Shown piece after piece: positions 35,032 to 44,308 of a stretch of DNA of 64,000 bases; positions within the stretch are counted from its first letter, which is position 1, and each line of letters begins with the position of its first letter. Below the pieces are notes generated by a model that saw only the letters and a program-made list of their open reading frames with translations, had not been told where the DNA came from and did no database searches. Both the position numbers and the translations under genes were made by a program. Source of the stretch: Amycolatopsis orientalis DSM 40040 = KCTC 9412. GTDB lineage: Bacteria > Actinomycetota > Actinomycetes > Mycobacteriales > Pseudonocardiaceae. Location of the stretch: contig NZ_ASJB01000070.1 of the NCBI RefSeq assembly GCF_000478275.1, positions 1 through 64,000 on the forward strand, given 5' to 3'.

Positions 35032-37392
35032 TCAGGCTTCCGAGCGCTTCACCAGATGCCGCCCGATCCACCAGGCCGCTTCCACCAGCACGATTCCCAC
35101 TCCGGCGCAGGCGAACGCCGACAGCGTGTACGCGCTCACGCTCGGGTCCAGCGCGAAGAACTTCTGCGTGAACGGGATCAGGAACAGCGCGAGGGTCAGC
35201 ACGACCATCCCGCCGATCAGCCCGATCTTCCACCACCGGTACGGTCGCGCGACGATCCCGAGCACCCACAACGCGATCGTGATGAGCGTGATCAGCGCCG
35301 TCGTTCCCGCCTGGATCTTGTCCAGTTCGGACTGTCCGGATCCCTTGTACACCAGCAGGTAGCTGACGAACGTCGCGGCGGCGATGACCAGCCCGGCCGG
35401 GACGGCCATCCGCATCACCCTGCCGACGAACCCGGTGCGGGCGCGTTCGTTGTTCGGCGCCAGCGAAAGCACGAAGGCGGGCAGGCCGATCGTGAACCAC
35501 GCGGTGATCGTGATGTGCCGCGGCAGGAACGGGAACGGCACCTGTGCGATGCCGACCATCAGTGCCAGCAGCACCGAGTAGACCGTCTTGGTGAGGAACA
35601 GGTTCGAGACCCGCTCGATGTTGCCGATCACCCGTCGCCCTTCGGCGACCACATGCGGCAGGGTGGCGAACTTGTCGTCCAGCAGCACGATCTGCGCGAC
35701 CGCGCGGGTGGCCGGGCTGCCGGCGCCCATGGCGACGCCGATGTCCGCGTCCTTCAGCGCGAGGACGTCGTTGACGCCGTCGCCGGTCATCGCGACGGTG
35801 TGGCCCTTCGACTGCAGCGCACCGACCATCGCGCGTTTCTGCAGCGGTGTCACGCGGCCGAAGACGGCACGGTCCTCGACCGTGTCGGCCAGCTTTTCGG
35901 CGTCCTCCGGCAGTTTCCGCGCGTCGACGGGTTTGTCCGCACCCGGCAGGTCGAGTGTGCTCGCGACCGCGCCCACCGAGATGGCGTTGTCGCCGGAGAT
36001 CACCTTGACCGCGACGTCCTGGTGCGCGAAGAAGTCCAGCGTGTCCTTCGCGTCCGGGCGGACCTTCTGCTCCAGGACCACCAGTGCCACCGGTGCGATT
36101 TCGCCGGGGCCCTCGGCCGCGTCGACGGCCCGTTCGGCTCGGCCCAGCAACAGAACGCGCAGCCCGCGCGAGCCGATCTTCTCGGCTTCCGCCCGGTGCT
36201 CGCCCTCGGGCAGCAGAACGTCGGCCGCGCCGAGCACCCAGTCGCCATCGCCGCCGAACGACGCGCCACTCCACTTGCGGGCCGAGGAGAACGGCATGGT
36301 CGTGGAGACCCGCCAGCCCGGATCGGTCCCGTGCGCCTCCGCGATCGCCTGCAGGCTCGCGTTCGGCCGCGGGTCGGCGGCGGCGAGCGCGGCCAGCGCG
36401 TCGTCCACCGGATGCCCCGGCGTGATCTCGCGGACCTCGGCAAGCCGCATCGCGTTCTCGGTGAGCGTGCCGGTCTTGTCCGCGCACACCACGTCGACGC
36501 GGGCGAGTCCCTCGATCGCGGGCAGTTCCTGCACCAGGCACTGGCGTTTGCCCAGCCGGATGACGCCGACCGCCAGCGCGACACTGGTCATCAGCACCAG
36601 GCCCTCGGGCACCATCGGCACGAGCGCCGCGACCATGCCGCGCAGCGCGTCGGGCCACGCCTGGTCGCCCGCGAGCTGGTTGTAGATGGTCAGCGCACCC
36701 GCCGGGACGAGCAGATAGGTGATGAACTTGAGGATCTTGTCGATGCCCTGCCGCAGTTCCGACTTCACCAGGGTGAACTTGCTGGCTTCCGCGGCCAGCT
36801 TCGCCGCGTAGGACTCGTCACCGATGATGTCCGCGCGATAGGTGCCGCTGCCCGCGACGACGAAGCTGCCGGAAAGCACCTTGTCGCCGGGCTGTTTGAC
36901 GACCGGATCGGATTCCCCGGTCAGCAGCGATTCGTCGACCTCCAGCGCGTCGGCCGTCAGCGCCGGTCCGTCGACGACGATCTTGTCGCCGGGTCCCAGT
37001 TCGACGAGGTCCCCGAGGACGACGTCTTCCGGGGCGATCTCGGCGCTCTGCCCGTCACGGCGGACGGTCGGCTTCGCCTGTCCGACGATCGCGAGCCGTT
37101 CCAGGGTTCGTTTCGCCCGGAGCTCCTGGATGATGCCGACCGCGCTGTTGACGATGATCAGTCCGCCGAACAGCCCGTCGATGAAGTATCCCGTCGACAG
37201 GATGAGCACGAACAGCACGCCGTAGATGGCGTTGATCCGGGTGAAGACGTTCGCACGGATGATTTCGCCGGTGGTCCGGCTGGTCTTCGTCGAGACCACG
37301 TTGGTCTGGCCCGCGGCCACCCGCTGGGCGACCTCTTCGCTGGTGAGCCCCCTCGAGGCGTCGGTCAGCAGGGCCGGCTGATCAATTGCCAT
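35032..37392 (-). CDS. ctpE: P-type cation ATPase, CtpE-like
   Basis: The 786-residue ATPase has the phosphorylation motif DKTGTLTE, the actuator motif LTGES, the hinge MTGDGVNDVLALKDADIGVA and the membrane motif PEGL (MVPEGLVLMTS). The sequence closely follows mycobacterial CtpE, which imports calcium. It acts in the plasma membrane. The gene is the last of a probable minus-strand unit with the TM protein and DUF3145 genes. Another P2-type cation cannot be excluded. Confidence 0.88.
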   Translation of the reverse strand: MAIDQPALLTDASRGLTSEEVAQRVAAGQTNVVSTKTSRTTGEIIRANVFTRINAIYGVLFVLILSTGYFIDGLFGGLIIVNSAVGIIQELRAKRTLERLAIVGQAKPTVRRDGQSAEIAPEDVVLGDLVELGPGDKIVVDGPALTADALEVDESLLTGESDPVVKQPGDKVLSGSFVVAGSGTYRADIIGDESYAAKLAAEASKFTLVKSELRQGIDKILKFITYLLVPAGALTIYNQLAGDQAWPDALRGMVAALVPMVPEGLVLMTSVALAVGVIRLGKRQCLVQELPAIEGLARVDVVCADKTGTLTENAMRLAEVREITPGHPVDDALAALAAADPRPNASLQAIAEAHGTDPGWRVSTTMPFSSARKWSGASFGGDGDWVLGAADVLLPEGEHRAEAEKIGSRGLRVLLLGRAERAVDAAEGPGEIAPVALVVLEQKVRPDAKDTLDFFAHQDVAVKVISGDNAISVGAVASTLDLPGADKPVDARKLPEDAEKLADTVEDRAVFGRVTPLQKRAMVGALQSKGHTVAMTGDGVNDVLALKDADIGVAMGAGSPATRAVAQIVLLDDKFATLPHVVAEGRRVIGNIERVSNLFLTKTVYSVLLALMVGIAQVPFPFLPRHITITAWFTIGLPAFVLSLAPNNERARTGFVGRVMRMAVPAGLVIAAATFVSYLLVYKGSGQSELDKIQAGTTALITLITIALWVLGIVARPYRWWKIGLIGGMVVLTLALFLIPFTQKFFALDPSVSAYTLSAFACAGVGIVLVEAAWWIGRHLVKRSEA

Positions 37393-37457
37393 GCCCGCGA
37401 CTCTATTCCGCCCGGCCTCTGCCCGCGTCAGCCTGCGGGACCATGTCGCCCCTTACT

Positions 37458-38051
37458 TCAGCATCTTTCGTGCTCGGGACTGGTGCCGCCGTCGGTGGTG
37501 TCGACCCGCCACGATCCGCTTTCCAGCCGCAGCGGCAGGACCAGCCGCCAGCGGATACATGCCTCGGGCAGGTACACCGGCGCGTCGTCGACGTCCTGCG
37601 TGCTGGTAAAGGCGACGAGCACCCGGAGCGTGCCGGGTGAGCCGGGCTCGATGCGGTAGACGAGGATGCTGCCGTCCCGAGTGGACTGATAGTCGTTCTT
37701 CCACTCGGACGAGGTCTTGGTCTTGGCCCGTTCCCTGCTGACCACCGAAGTCCACTTCGGATAGTCGCGGAAGTTGATGGCGTCGAAATACCCCTGCAGT
37801 ACCTGCCGGACGCTCTGGTACTGCGGATGCGCGAAAACGTCGGGCGTGACTTCGACGATGGGCGAACCCGGCTGCGCCTCCGGGGCGACCGACGACGGCG
37901 AGTCGGTGACGACCGGCTCGTGGGGCTGGGCCTCGGGACGGCGGTAGAGCTCACGCGCCAGCAACCCGATGCCGACGGTCAGGGAGATCACCACCACCAG
38001 GACGGGGATCAGCCACCGCTGACGGGAGGCGGGGCGAGGCTGGGCGGTCAC
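37458..38051 (-). CDS. Single-pass membrane-anchored protein of unknown function
   Basis: The 197-residue protein has a short basic N-terminus, one membrane helix (WLIPVLVVVISLTVGIGLLA) and an extracytoplasmic domain after a Pro/Ser linker. The domain (VRQVLQGYFDAINFRDYPKW) resembles the NTF2-like folds often seen in such mycobacterial proteins. GTG 38051 has no good ribosome site; TAACCT nearby suggests a leaderless mRNA. Function is unknown. Confidence 0.72.
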   Translation of the reverse strand: MTAQPRPASRQRWLIPVLVVVISLTVGIGLLARELYRRPEAQPHEPVVTDSPSSVAPEAQPGSPIVEVTPDVFAHPQYQSVRQVLQGYFDAINFRDYPKWTSVVSRERAKTKTSSEWKNDYQSTRDGSILVYRIEPGSPGTLRVLVAFTSTQDVDDAPVYLPEACIRWRLVLPLRLESGSWRVDTTDGGTSPEHERC

Positions 38052-38092
38052 CCTGAAAGGTTAGCCGCCCGCCTCTTCCGTCTTCACGCCCT

Positions 38093-38596
38093 CTACCCGA
38101 CCTGGTGCAGCCAGGTGACCGGTGCGCCGTCTCCGGCGTGCCGGTACGGTTCGAGCGCTTCGTCCCAATTGGCGGCGAGGAGCTCGTCGAGCTTGTGCGC
38201 CAGGGATTCACCGGTGCGGACCTTGCTCACGAGAGCGCGCAACTGGTCCTCACCCACGACGATGTCGCCGTTGGCACTGGTCCTGCCGTGCCACAGGCCG
38301 AGGCCGGGGGCGAAACAGAACCTCTCACCGTCGACCCCCGCACTGGGCTCTTCGGTGACTTCGAACCGGATCATCGGCCACGCCTTGAGCGCGGACGCCA
38401 GCTTCGCGCCGGTGCCCGAAGGCGCGCGCCAACCACATTCGGCGCGGAGCTGTCCTGGACTGGCGGGCTGCGCCGTCCACTTCAACTCGACTCGGGCACC
38501 CAGGGTGCCCGAAATAGCCCACTCGACGTGCGGACAGACCGCAGACGGCGACGAGTGGACGTACACCACGCCACGGGTGTTGCCACGGGTGCTCAC
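38093..38596 (-). CDS. DUF3145 family protein
   Basis: The 167-residue protein contains GVVYVHSSPSAVCPHVEWA and EVTEEPSAGVDGERFCFAPG, the signatures of DUF3145, a conserved actinobacterial family without known function. It is cytoplasmic by appearance. GTG 38596 is preceded by GGAGG. The next gene downstream starts 41 nt after its stop and may be cotranscribed. Confidence 0.88.
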   Translation of the reverse strand: MSTRGNTRGVVYVHSSPSAVCPHVEWAISGTLGARVELKWTAQPASPGQLRAECGWRAPSGTGAKLASALKAWPMIRFEVTEEPSAGVDGERFCFAPGLGLWHGRTSANGDIVVGEDQLRALVSKVRTGESLAHKLDELLAANWDEALEPYRHAGDGAPVTWLHQVG

Positions 38597-38869
38597 TGCT
38601 GACCTCCGCTACTCGACGAGGGGCGTCTTCCCCTACGACCTCGCGAGCTGCGCTGGTCAGGTGGCTCGTGCCGCCTCCCGGTACGCGTGAGCACATTGTG
38701 CACCCCAACTGTGCTGTTTGGCCACATGAACACCACAAGTCGCACCTGATTGGGACGCGAGACCCCTGGTGGAGGCTTCACCGGGGACACGGGCGACCCT
38801 TCGGCACAGCGGGTCGTGAGTGGTAATGACGGTTAGAACCGTCATTACCACTCACGAGGCCCCGCGCGG
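38597..38869. other. Gap between subtilase and DUF3145 genes
   Basis: Apart from the palindrome at 38814-38857, this 273-bp gap holds only short unsupported frames. It should contain the DUF3145 promoter. Confidence 0.45.
38814..38857. terminator. Perfect palindrome, GTGAGTGGTAATGACGG class
   Basis: Arms of 21 bp (TCGTGAGTGGTAATGACGGT plus T) meet across a 2-nt centre and are exact complements. It lies 12 nt past the stop of the minus-strand subtilase gene. The same sequence recurs at 44263-44308 and, with one change, at 60641 and 60850. Confidence 0.65.
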
Positions 38870-40342
38870 TTAACCCTGGGCGCCGAGGGACTGGGCGGCG
38901 GCGAAGGTGTCCACCAGGCCGGTGCCCTTGTCGAAGCTCGACGTGTACGGACCGGCCGCCACATACGGCGAGCCGTTCGCGAACTTGTACGCCGTGCCCT
39001 TGATCGCGGCCTCGATGTCGGCCGGGCTCGCGGCCGGCGCGACCTGGAACAGTTGCGCGACGATGCCGGTGATCTGCGGCGCCGCCATCGAAGTCCCGCT
39101 GATCACGTTGTAGGTGCCCAGATCCAGCATCCCCGGGCCGTTCTTCGGCTGCAGGCCCTGCGTGCAGATCGGCTGCGTCGGACGGCACGCGGACAGGATG
39201 TTCTCCCCCGGCGCGGAAACGTCGGGCCAGGTCGCCTTGTCGGTCTTCAGCCCGCGGGAGGAGAAGTCGGACACCGTGCCGTCGCGGGTGCCGGTCCCCT
39301 GGTCGTTGAACGACGCCACCGAGAGCACGCCCGGCGTCTGGTCCTGTCCCGGCGGGTTCGACAGGTTCGCCGAACCGTCGCCGCCGTCGTTCCCGTTCGC
39401 CCACACCGTGACGACCCCTTCCGCGGCGAGCGCGCGCTGCAGCTTCACCGTCGCCGAGTTCGGGTCGAAGGCGCCACCGCCGCTGGGACCGTAGGAGTTG
39501 TTGGTCACCTTGATCGGCGGGCACACCGACGCCGGGACGCCCGCGCCGCACGGCGCCTCGTGGTGCTCCAGCACCCAGTTCAGCGCCGCGTCCGTGCCGA
39601 GCACGAGCAGGGCGGCCCCGGTCGAGACCGACACGATCTTCGAGCCCGGAGCCGAGCCGCCGACCTTGGTGCCGTCGGTCAGCGTCAGCCGGTTGCCCGC
39701 GGCGATGCCGGTGACATGCGTGCCATGGCCACCGAGGGAGAGGGTGTCGGTGTCGACCGAGGTCGGGACGTCGACGATGCAGTCGGTCGTGGTCCCGTCG
39801 AGGCACAGGCTCTTCAGGCTGCGCACCACCCGCGTCTTGCCGTCGGCGCCCTTGAACGCGGGATGCGTGGGGTCGACACCGGTGTCGATGATCGCGACCG
39901 AGACACCACGGCCGTCCACGGGCGCGCCGGCGGAGTCCTTCAACGTCGTCTGCGTCTGCAGGCTCCGCGTCGCCGTGGTGCCGGCGCTGCCGTGCGCCTT
40001 GAGTTTCTCGTTGCCTTCGACGTAGGTGACCCCGGCGGCCTTGCGGACCGCGCGGACCTGGTCGGCGATGCCCCGGACGGCGACGACGCCGATCTTGGCG
40101 AACGAGGTGACCTTCGTGAGTCCGGCCTCCTTCGCGGCACGTTCGGCGGTGGCGACATCGGCGGCGTGCACGAACGCGGTCACCGCCGCGGCGCCGGTGA
40201 TGGCCGAGAGCAGGCGGGAAAGTCCTGGGGCGACGGGTGCGAGCGGTCCCGTGGCCTGCGCGGGGACCATCCCCGCGACCGGGACGGCCAGCAGGGCGAC
40301 GACGAGTGCGGCGCGTCGACGCCAACGGCGAGATACGGCCAT
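38870..40342 (-). CDS. Secreted S8 family serine protease (subtilase)
   Basis: The 490-residue protein has a signal peptide (MAVSRRWRRRAALVVALLAV, cleavage near PAQA), an inhibitor-I9-like propeptide (about 50-115) and a subtilisin domain. The triad is D153 (IIDTGVDPTHP), H206 (GHGTHVTG) and S418 (SGTSMAAP), with the oxyanion asparagine in VTNNSYGP. It is exported and matures outside the cell. ATG 40342 follows AGGAGA; the frame opens 28 codons upstream without support. No C-terminal anchor is seen. Confidence 0.9.
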   Translation of the reverse strand: MAVSRRWRRRAALVVALLAVPVAGMVPAQATGPLAPVAPGLSRLLSAITGAAAVTAFVHAADVATAERAAKEAGLTKVTSFAKIGVVAVRGIADQVRAVRKAAGVTYVEGNEKLKAHGSAGTTATRSLQTQTTLKDSAGAPVDGRGVSVAIIDTGVDPTHPAFKGADGKTRVVRSLKSLCLDGTTTDCIVDVPTSVDTDTLSLGGHGTHVTGIAAGNRLTLTDGTKVGGSAPGSKIVSVSTGAALLVLGTDAALNWVLEHHEAPCGAGVPASVCPPIKVTNNSYGPSGGGAFDPNSATVKLQRALAAEGVVTVWANGNDGGDGSANLSNPPGQDQTPGVLSVASFNDQGTGTRDGTVSDFSSRGLKTDKATWPDVSAPGENILSACRPTQPICTQGLQPKNGPGMLDLGTYNVISGTSMAAPQITGIVAQLFQVAPAASPADIEAAIKGTAYKFANGSPYVAAGPYTSSFDKGTGLVDTFAAAQSLGAQG

Positions 40343-40525
40343 GATGTTTCTCCTGGTGACAGGGGACAAGGGCACTGTCACGTACCAACGAGTAATACCT
40401 GGACGAGTGACGGCGCTCACGCGCATGACAAGTTCTCGTGGCTCTCACCTGGGACGTGTCTCCCCGCTAGTCCGTTCGGAGGCGCTACTTTGTGCACCGA
40501 GACCGACGAGATGGGGAGGGGTTCG

Positions 40526-42013
40526 GTGCGACTCGTTCGCCTCGCTCAACAGCCGTCCCGGGTGGCCGAGGACGTCCGCGCCGCGCTGGCTTCGCTCGGC
40601 CGGGGAAGCACCGTCGTCGGCGGGGTCGCCCTGGTCGGCGCCCGCCCGGTGGACGACCGGGCCGTCGAGGCGGTCGTCGTCATGCCCAAGGGCGTCCTCA
40701 TCGTCATCGGTGTCGACCTGCCGGATCCGGCGCTGAAGCTCGAAGCCCCGCTCGGCGGGCCGTGGAAGGCCGACGGCTGGCCGCTGGTCCACGGCGACAC
40801 CTCGATCAACCCGGCCACCGACGCGCTCTCGCTGTCCGCCGCGTGCACGCACAAGATCGCCGACGTCGCCCCCGGCGCCGGGCCGATCGGCACGATCATC
40901 GCCGTCGGCCCGTACGTGGAGACGGTCGATCAGCCGCCCTCGGACCTGGCCGGTTCGGTCCGGGTCCTGTACCCGACGGCGACGACCATGCTCGCCGCGA
41001 CGGTCTCGCTGGCCACCGCGGACAGGCCCCGTTCGGTCCAGCAGGCGCGGGAGCTGATCGCCGCGCTCGCCCCGGACGCGCCGCCGATGCCCGAAGAGAT
41101 GTTGCTCGGCGAGGGATTCAGCGCGTACTCCGACGAAGAGCCGACCATCGTCCGCGAGAATCCGCTCGTCGCCATCGCGCCGACGGTTCCGGTGCGGCAT
41201 CCCGGGAAGGCGAAGAGACCGGCGAAACCGGCCACTCCCCCTGCCCCACCCGCCAAGCCCGTTCAGCCCGTTCAGCAGTCCGCCGCTCCCGTGCAGCCCG
41301 CCGCCCCGGTCCGGCAGGCCCCGCTGCCCGTCGCGGCCGCGGCAACCGCTCCCCCGGCGGCGCAGGCATCCGCCCCCGCTTCCGCCGAGTCCGCACCGAA
41401 GGGGCCGCATCAGTCCAAGACGGTGAAATGGCTGCCGCTCGCCGCGATCGGCCTGCTCATCGTGCTGCTGGTCGCGGCCGTCACCGTCGCTTCCGGCGGT
41501 GACGACACCGCGTCGACGCAGCCTCCCCCGCCGCCGACCCCGGCGACCAGTTCACCCCCGCCCAGCAGCAGCGCCGTGGAGAACATCCAGTTCACCTCGC
41601 GGGCGTCGGCCGCGGACCAGAAATGCGCGTCGCACGCGTACGGCGACGTCCAGGCGAGCCTTCAGCGGACGAGTTGCACGACGGTGAAACGAGCCAGTTT
41701 CGCCAGTTCCATCGACGGCCGGGCCGCGGCGGTGACGATCGCCGTCGTCGAGTTCCCCGACACCGCGCTCGCGACCGCGTTCAAGGCGGCCGCCGACACC
41801 CCCGGCGGTGGCGGCATCCTCGATCTCGCCACCGAGACCAACCAGTGGCAGGGCGACGTCCCGGTGTTCGAGGGCGCGGCCTACCAGAGCAGCCAGGACG
41901 GGAACTCGGTCCGGCTGATCCAGGTGGTGTGGGTGCCGGGACCGTCCACTCCGGACGATCCCGGCCTGGTCCGTGGCGCGAAGGCCGCGCTCGAACTCCC
42001 CGTCAACGGCTAG
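40526..42013 (+). CDS. Membrane-anchored protein with Pro/Ala-rich linker, unknown function
   Basis: The protein has 495 residues. The N-terminal domain (1-190, cytoplasmic) contains AVVVMPKGVLIVIGVDLPD and a later DTSINPATD, a pattern that loosely recalls NERD nuclease-like domains, but the usual E-x-K of that family is absent. A long Pro/Ala/Gln linker (about 225-300), one membrane helix (WLPLAAIGLLIVLLVAAVTV) and an outside domain of 140 residues with two cysteines (KCASH, TSCTT) follow. GTG 40526 is chosen for GGGGAGGGG just upstream. Function is unknown. Confidence 0.75.
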   Translation: MRLVRLAQQPSRVAEDVRAALASLGRGSTVVGGVALVGARPVDDRAVEAVVVMPKGVLIVIGVDLPDPALKLEAPLGGPWKADGWPLVHGDTSINPATDALSLSAACTHKIADVAPGAGPIGTIIAVGPYVETVDQPPSDLAGSVRVLYPTATTMLAATVSLATADRPRSVQQARELIAALAPDAPPMPEEMLLGEGFSAYSDEEPTIVRENPLVAIAPTVPVRHPGKAKRPAKPATPPAPPAKPVQPVQQSAAPVQPAAPVRQAPLPVAAAATAPPAAQASAPASAESAPKGPHQSKTVKWLPLAAIGLLIVLLVAAVTVASGGDDTASTQPPPPPTPATSSPPPSSSAVENIQFTSRASAADQKCASHAYGDVQASLQRTSCTTVKRASFASSIDGRAAAVTIAVVEFPDTALATAFKAAADTPGGGGILDLATETNQWQGDVPVFEGAAYQSSQDGNSVRLIQVVWVPGPSTPDDPGLVRGAKAALELPVNG

Positions 42014-42017
42014 CTCC

Positions 42018-43412
42018 TCAGAGCCCGTAGGCCTCCAGCAGGCGCAGCCACACTTCGCTGATCGTGGGGAACGACGGGACAGCGTGCCACAGCCGTGACA
42101 GCGGGACCTCCCCCACGATCGCGATCGTCGCCGCGTGCAGCAGCTCCGCCACGTCCTGCCCGACGAAGGTCGCGCCGACCAGGACACCGCGTTCGGTGTC
42201 GACGACGATCCGCGCCTTGCCCGCGTAGCCGTCCGCGTGCAGCGACGAACCGGCCACCGCGATGTCGATGTCGACGACGCGGTGCGGCTTGCCCTCTTCC
42301 GCACCGGCGAGCCCGACCGAAGCGACCTCCGGATCGGTGAAGACGACCTGCGGGATGGCGTGATGGTCGGCCGTGGCGCTGTGCGCGCTCCACGCGGCGG
42401 AGTCGACCGGCTTGCCCGCGGCCTGCGCCGCCACCGCGTCCCCAGCGGCGCGCGCGGCGTACTTGCCCTGGTGGGTCAGCGGCGCGCGGCCGGTGACGTC
42501 CCCGACGGCGAACAGCCAGCCACCGTCCACAGCGGACACACGGCCGTTGTCGTCCGTCGTGAGCGCGGCACCGGCCTCGATCCCCAGTGCCTCCACGCCG
42601 AGGCCGTCGGTCGCCGGGCGGCGGCCGGTGGCGACGAGCAGTTCGTCGACGACCAACCTTTCGCCGCCCTTCAGCGACAATTCCTTACCACCGTCCAAAG
42701 CGGACACTGACTCGAGACCGGAGCCGGTGTGCACGGTGACCCCGGCTTCGCGAAGCCCCGCGATGACCGCGTCGCCGACGAAGTCAGGCAACCGCGGCAA
42801 GGGACGTTCGCCCGAGATGATCAAGTGGACTTCGGCACCGAGGGTGGCGTAAGCCTGCGCCATTTCGACGCCGACGACACCGCCGCCGAGTACGCCGAGG
42901 CGGCGCGGGACCTCTTCCGCCGAGGTCGCCTCCCGTGATCCCCAGGGCGAAATGGTGTCCAGTCCGGGGATCCGCGGCGTCCGCGGCACGCTGCCGGTGG
43001 CGACGATCACCGCGTGCCGCGCGGTCAGCACGTCACCGCCGTCGACCGTGACCTCGCGCTCACCGCTGATCCGGCCGTGCCCGCGGATCGGGGCGATCCC
43101 GACGCCTTCGGCCCACTTGACCTGTCCGGTGTCGTCTCCCTTGCCGGTGAACCAGTCCCGGCGCGCGAACACCTTGGCCGGGTCGACCGCGTCGCCCACC
43201 GGGACACCCGGGACACGTTTGGCGGCGGCGAGGAGGAGTCCCGGCCGCAGCAGTGCCTTGCTCGGAATGCAGGCCCAGTAAGAACATTCGCCGCCGAAGC
43301 GTTCGTGTTCGACGAGGGCGACCTGGAGGCCGCCGCGTGCGGCGCGCTCGGCGGCGACCTCGCCGACCGGGCCGCCTCCGATCACGATCACGTCAAAAGT
43401 CTGTGCTGACAT
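42018..43412 (-). CDS. FAD-dependent pyridine nucleotide-disulfide oxidoreductase
   Basis: The 464-residue flavoprotein has the FAD motif VIVIGGGPVGEVAAERAARG, the redox pair CSYWAC in GGECSYWACIPSKALL, the NAD(P) motif GVLGGGVVGVEMA and the second FAD motif FAVGDVTG. The C-terminus has HAVPSFPTISE in place of the usual HAHPTxxE. It resembles mercuric reductase-like and lipoamide dehydrogenase-like enzymes of actinobacteria whose substrate is not known. ATG 43412 begins the family homology; no ribosome site is evident. Confidence 0.85.
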   Translation of the reverse strand: MSAQTFDVIVIGGGPVGEVAAERAARGGLQVALVEHERFGGECSYWACIPSKALLRPGLLLAAAKRVPGVPVGDAVDPAKVFARRDWFTGKGDDTGQVKWAEGVGIAPIRGHGRISGEREVTVDGGDVLTARHAVIVATGSVPRTPRIPGLDTISPWGSREATSAEEVPRRLGVLGGGVVGVEMAQAYATLGAEVHLIISGERPLPRLPDFVGDAVIAGLREAGVTVHTGSGLESVSALDGGKELSLKGGERLVVDELLVATGRRPATDGLGVEALGIEAGAALTTDDNGRVSAVDGGWLFAVGDVTGRAPLTHQGKYAARAAGDAVAAQAAGKPVDSAAWSAHSATADHHAIPQVVFTDPEVASVGLAGAEEGKPHRVVDIDIAVAGSSLHADGYAGKARIVVDTERGVLVGATFVGQDVAELLHAATIAIVGEVPLSRLWHAVPSFPTISEVWLRLLEAYGL

Positions 43413-43497
43413 GCATTCAGCGCACACCACCGCGCAGCTTCGCGCAACCTGCCGCTATCCTCGTGTCGCTGCGTGAGTCATCAGCCGCGGGTTCAGG

Positions 43498-43525
43498 TTG
43501 CACCGTGCCGGTTACGCAGTAGAAC
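43498..43525 (+). promoter_or_regulatory. Candidate promoter of the Lsr2-like gene
   Basis: TTGCAC (43498-43503) and TAGAAC (43520-43525) are 16 nt apart, 22 nt upstream of the start codon and just before a GGGAGG ribosome site. The arrangement fits a housekeeping promoter. Confidence 0.45.
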
Positions 43526-43547
43526 GATCGAGCGCGGGAGGTTTTTC

Positions 43548-44231
43548 ATGGCCAGGAACACTGCTGTGCATTTGCTGGACGATCTGACCGGCGAGGCGGC
43601 CGAGGAAACGGTCGCTTTCGGCTTGGACGGAATCGCCTACGACATCGACCTTTCGGCCGACAACGCCACCGCGCTCCGGGAAATCCTGCGTGCTTATGTG
43701 GAAAACGGCCGCCGGATCGGTGGACGGAAACTCCGCCCCCGGGTCGTGCAGCGGCCCAAGGGTGCCCGGGTGTCGAAGTCGACCCCGAAGACCGCGGCGA
43801 CCGCCGCCAAGGCGGAGGCGAAGACGGCCGCGAAGCCGGGCCGCAAGCCCGCCGCGAAGGGCGTCGCCGGCCGTAAGCCCGCCGCCGCCAAGGCCGCTCC
43901 CAAGACCGCCGCCGCGAAGGTCGCCGCTCCCAAGGCGGAGAGCAAGACCACCGCCAGGACCACGGCGAAAGCCACCGCCGCCAAGGCGAAGTCGGCCCGC
44001 GGCACGGCGGCGAAGACCACCGCGGCCAAGACCACGGCCGGACGCGCCAAGGCCGCGGCCGCGACCAAGACCCCGGTGAAGGCGGCGGCTCCGAAGGCCG
44101 CCGCCAAGACCACGGCCGCCGCTCCGAAGACCGCCGCCAAGACTCCGGCGAAGAAGGCCGCGGAGCCGAAGAAGACCACCCGGGCCGCCCGCAAGGTGCC
44201 CGTCGTCACTTTCTCGGCCAAAGAAAAGTAA
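43548..44231 (+). CDS. Lsr2-like nucleoid protein with histone H1-like tail
   Basis: The protein has 227 residues. Residues 1-60 match the Lsr2 N-terminal oligomerisation domain (VHLLDDLTGEAAEETVAFGLDG, then LREILRAYVENGRRIGGRK). The usual Lsr2 C-terminal DNA-binding domain with its RGR AT-hook is missing. In its place is a tail of about 150 residues made almost only of Lys, Ala, Pro and Thr, with repeats such as PKTAAK and two GRKPA motifs, like histone H1, HupB or HBHA tails. ATG 43548 follows GGGAGG. It should bind and compact DNA with low sequence preference. Confidence 0.85.
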   Translation: MARNTAVHLLDDLTGEAAEETVAFGLDGIAYDIDLSADNATALREILRAYVENGRRIGGRKLRPRVVQRPKGARVSKSTPKTAATAAKAEAKTAAKPGRKPAAKGVAGRKPAAAKAAPKTAAAKVAAPKAESKTTARTTAKATAAKAKSARGTAAKTTAAKTTAGRAKAAAATKTPVKAAAPKAAAKTTAAAPKTAAKTPAKKAAEPKKTTRAARKVPVVTFSAKEK

Positions 44232-44262
44232 TTCGCCGAAAAGACGAAAAGAGCCCGCTTTT

Positions 44263-44308
44263 CTCGTGAGTGGTAATGACGGTTAGAACCGTCATTACCA
44301 CTCACGAG
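44263..44308. terminator. Perfect palindrome between convergent lsr2-like and lplA-like genes
   Basis: This carries the same sequence as 38814-38857, extended by one base pair on each side. The TGA stop codon of the minus-strand lipoate-ligase-like gene lies inside the right arm (44302-44304). It is a probable bidirectional terminator. Confidence 0.66.

Noticed and set aside
33578..37659. Large frames opposite fabF and ctpE
   Set aside because: Low-complexity Arg/Gly/Asp translations without motifs; the opposite strands carry clear fabF and ctpE genes.
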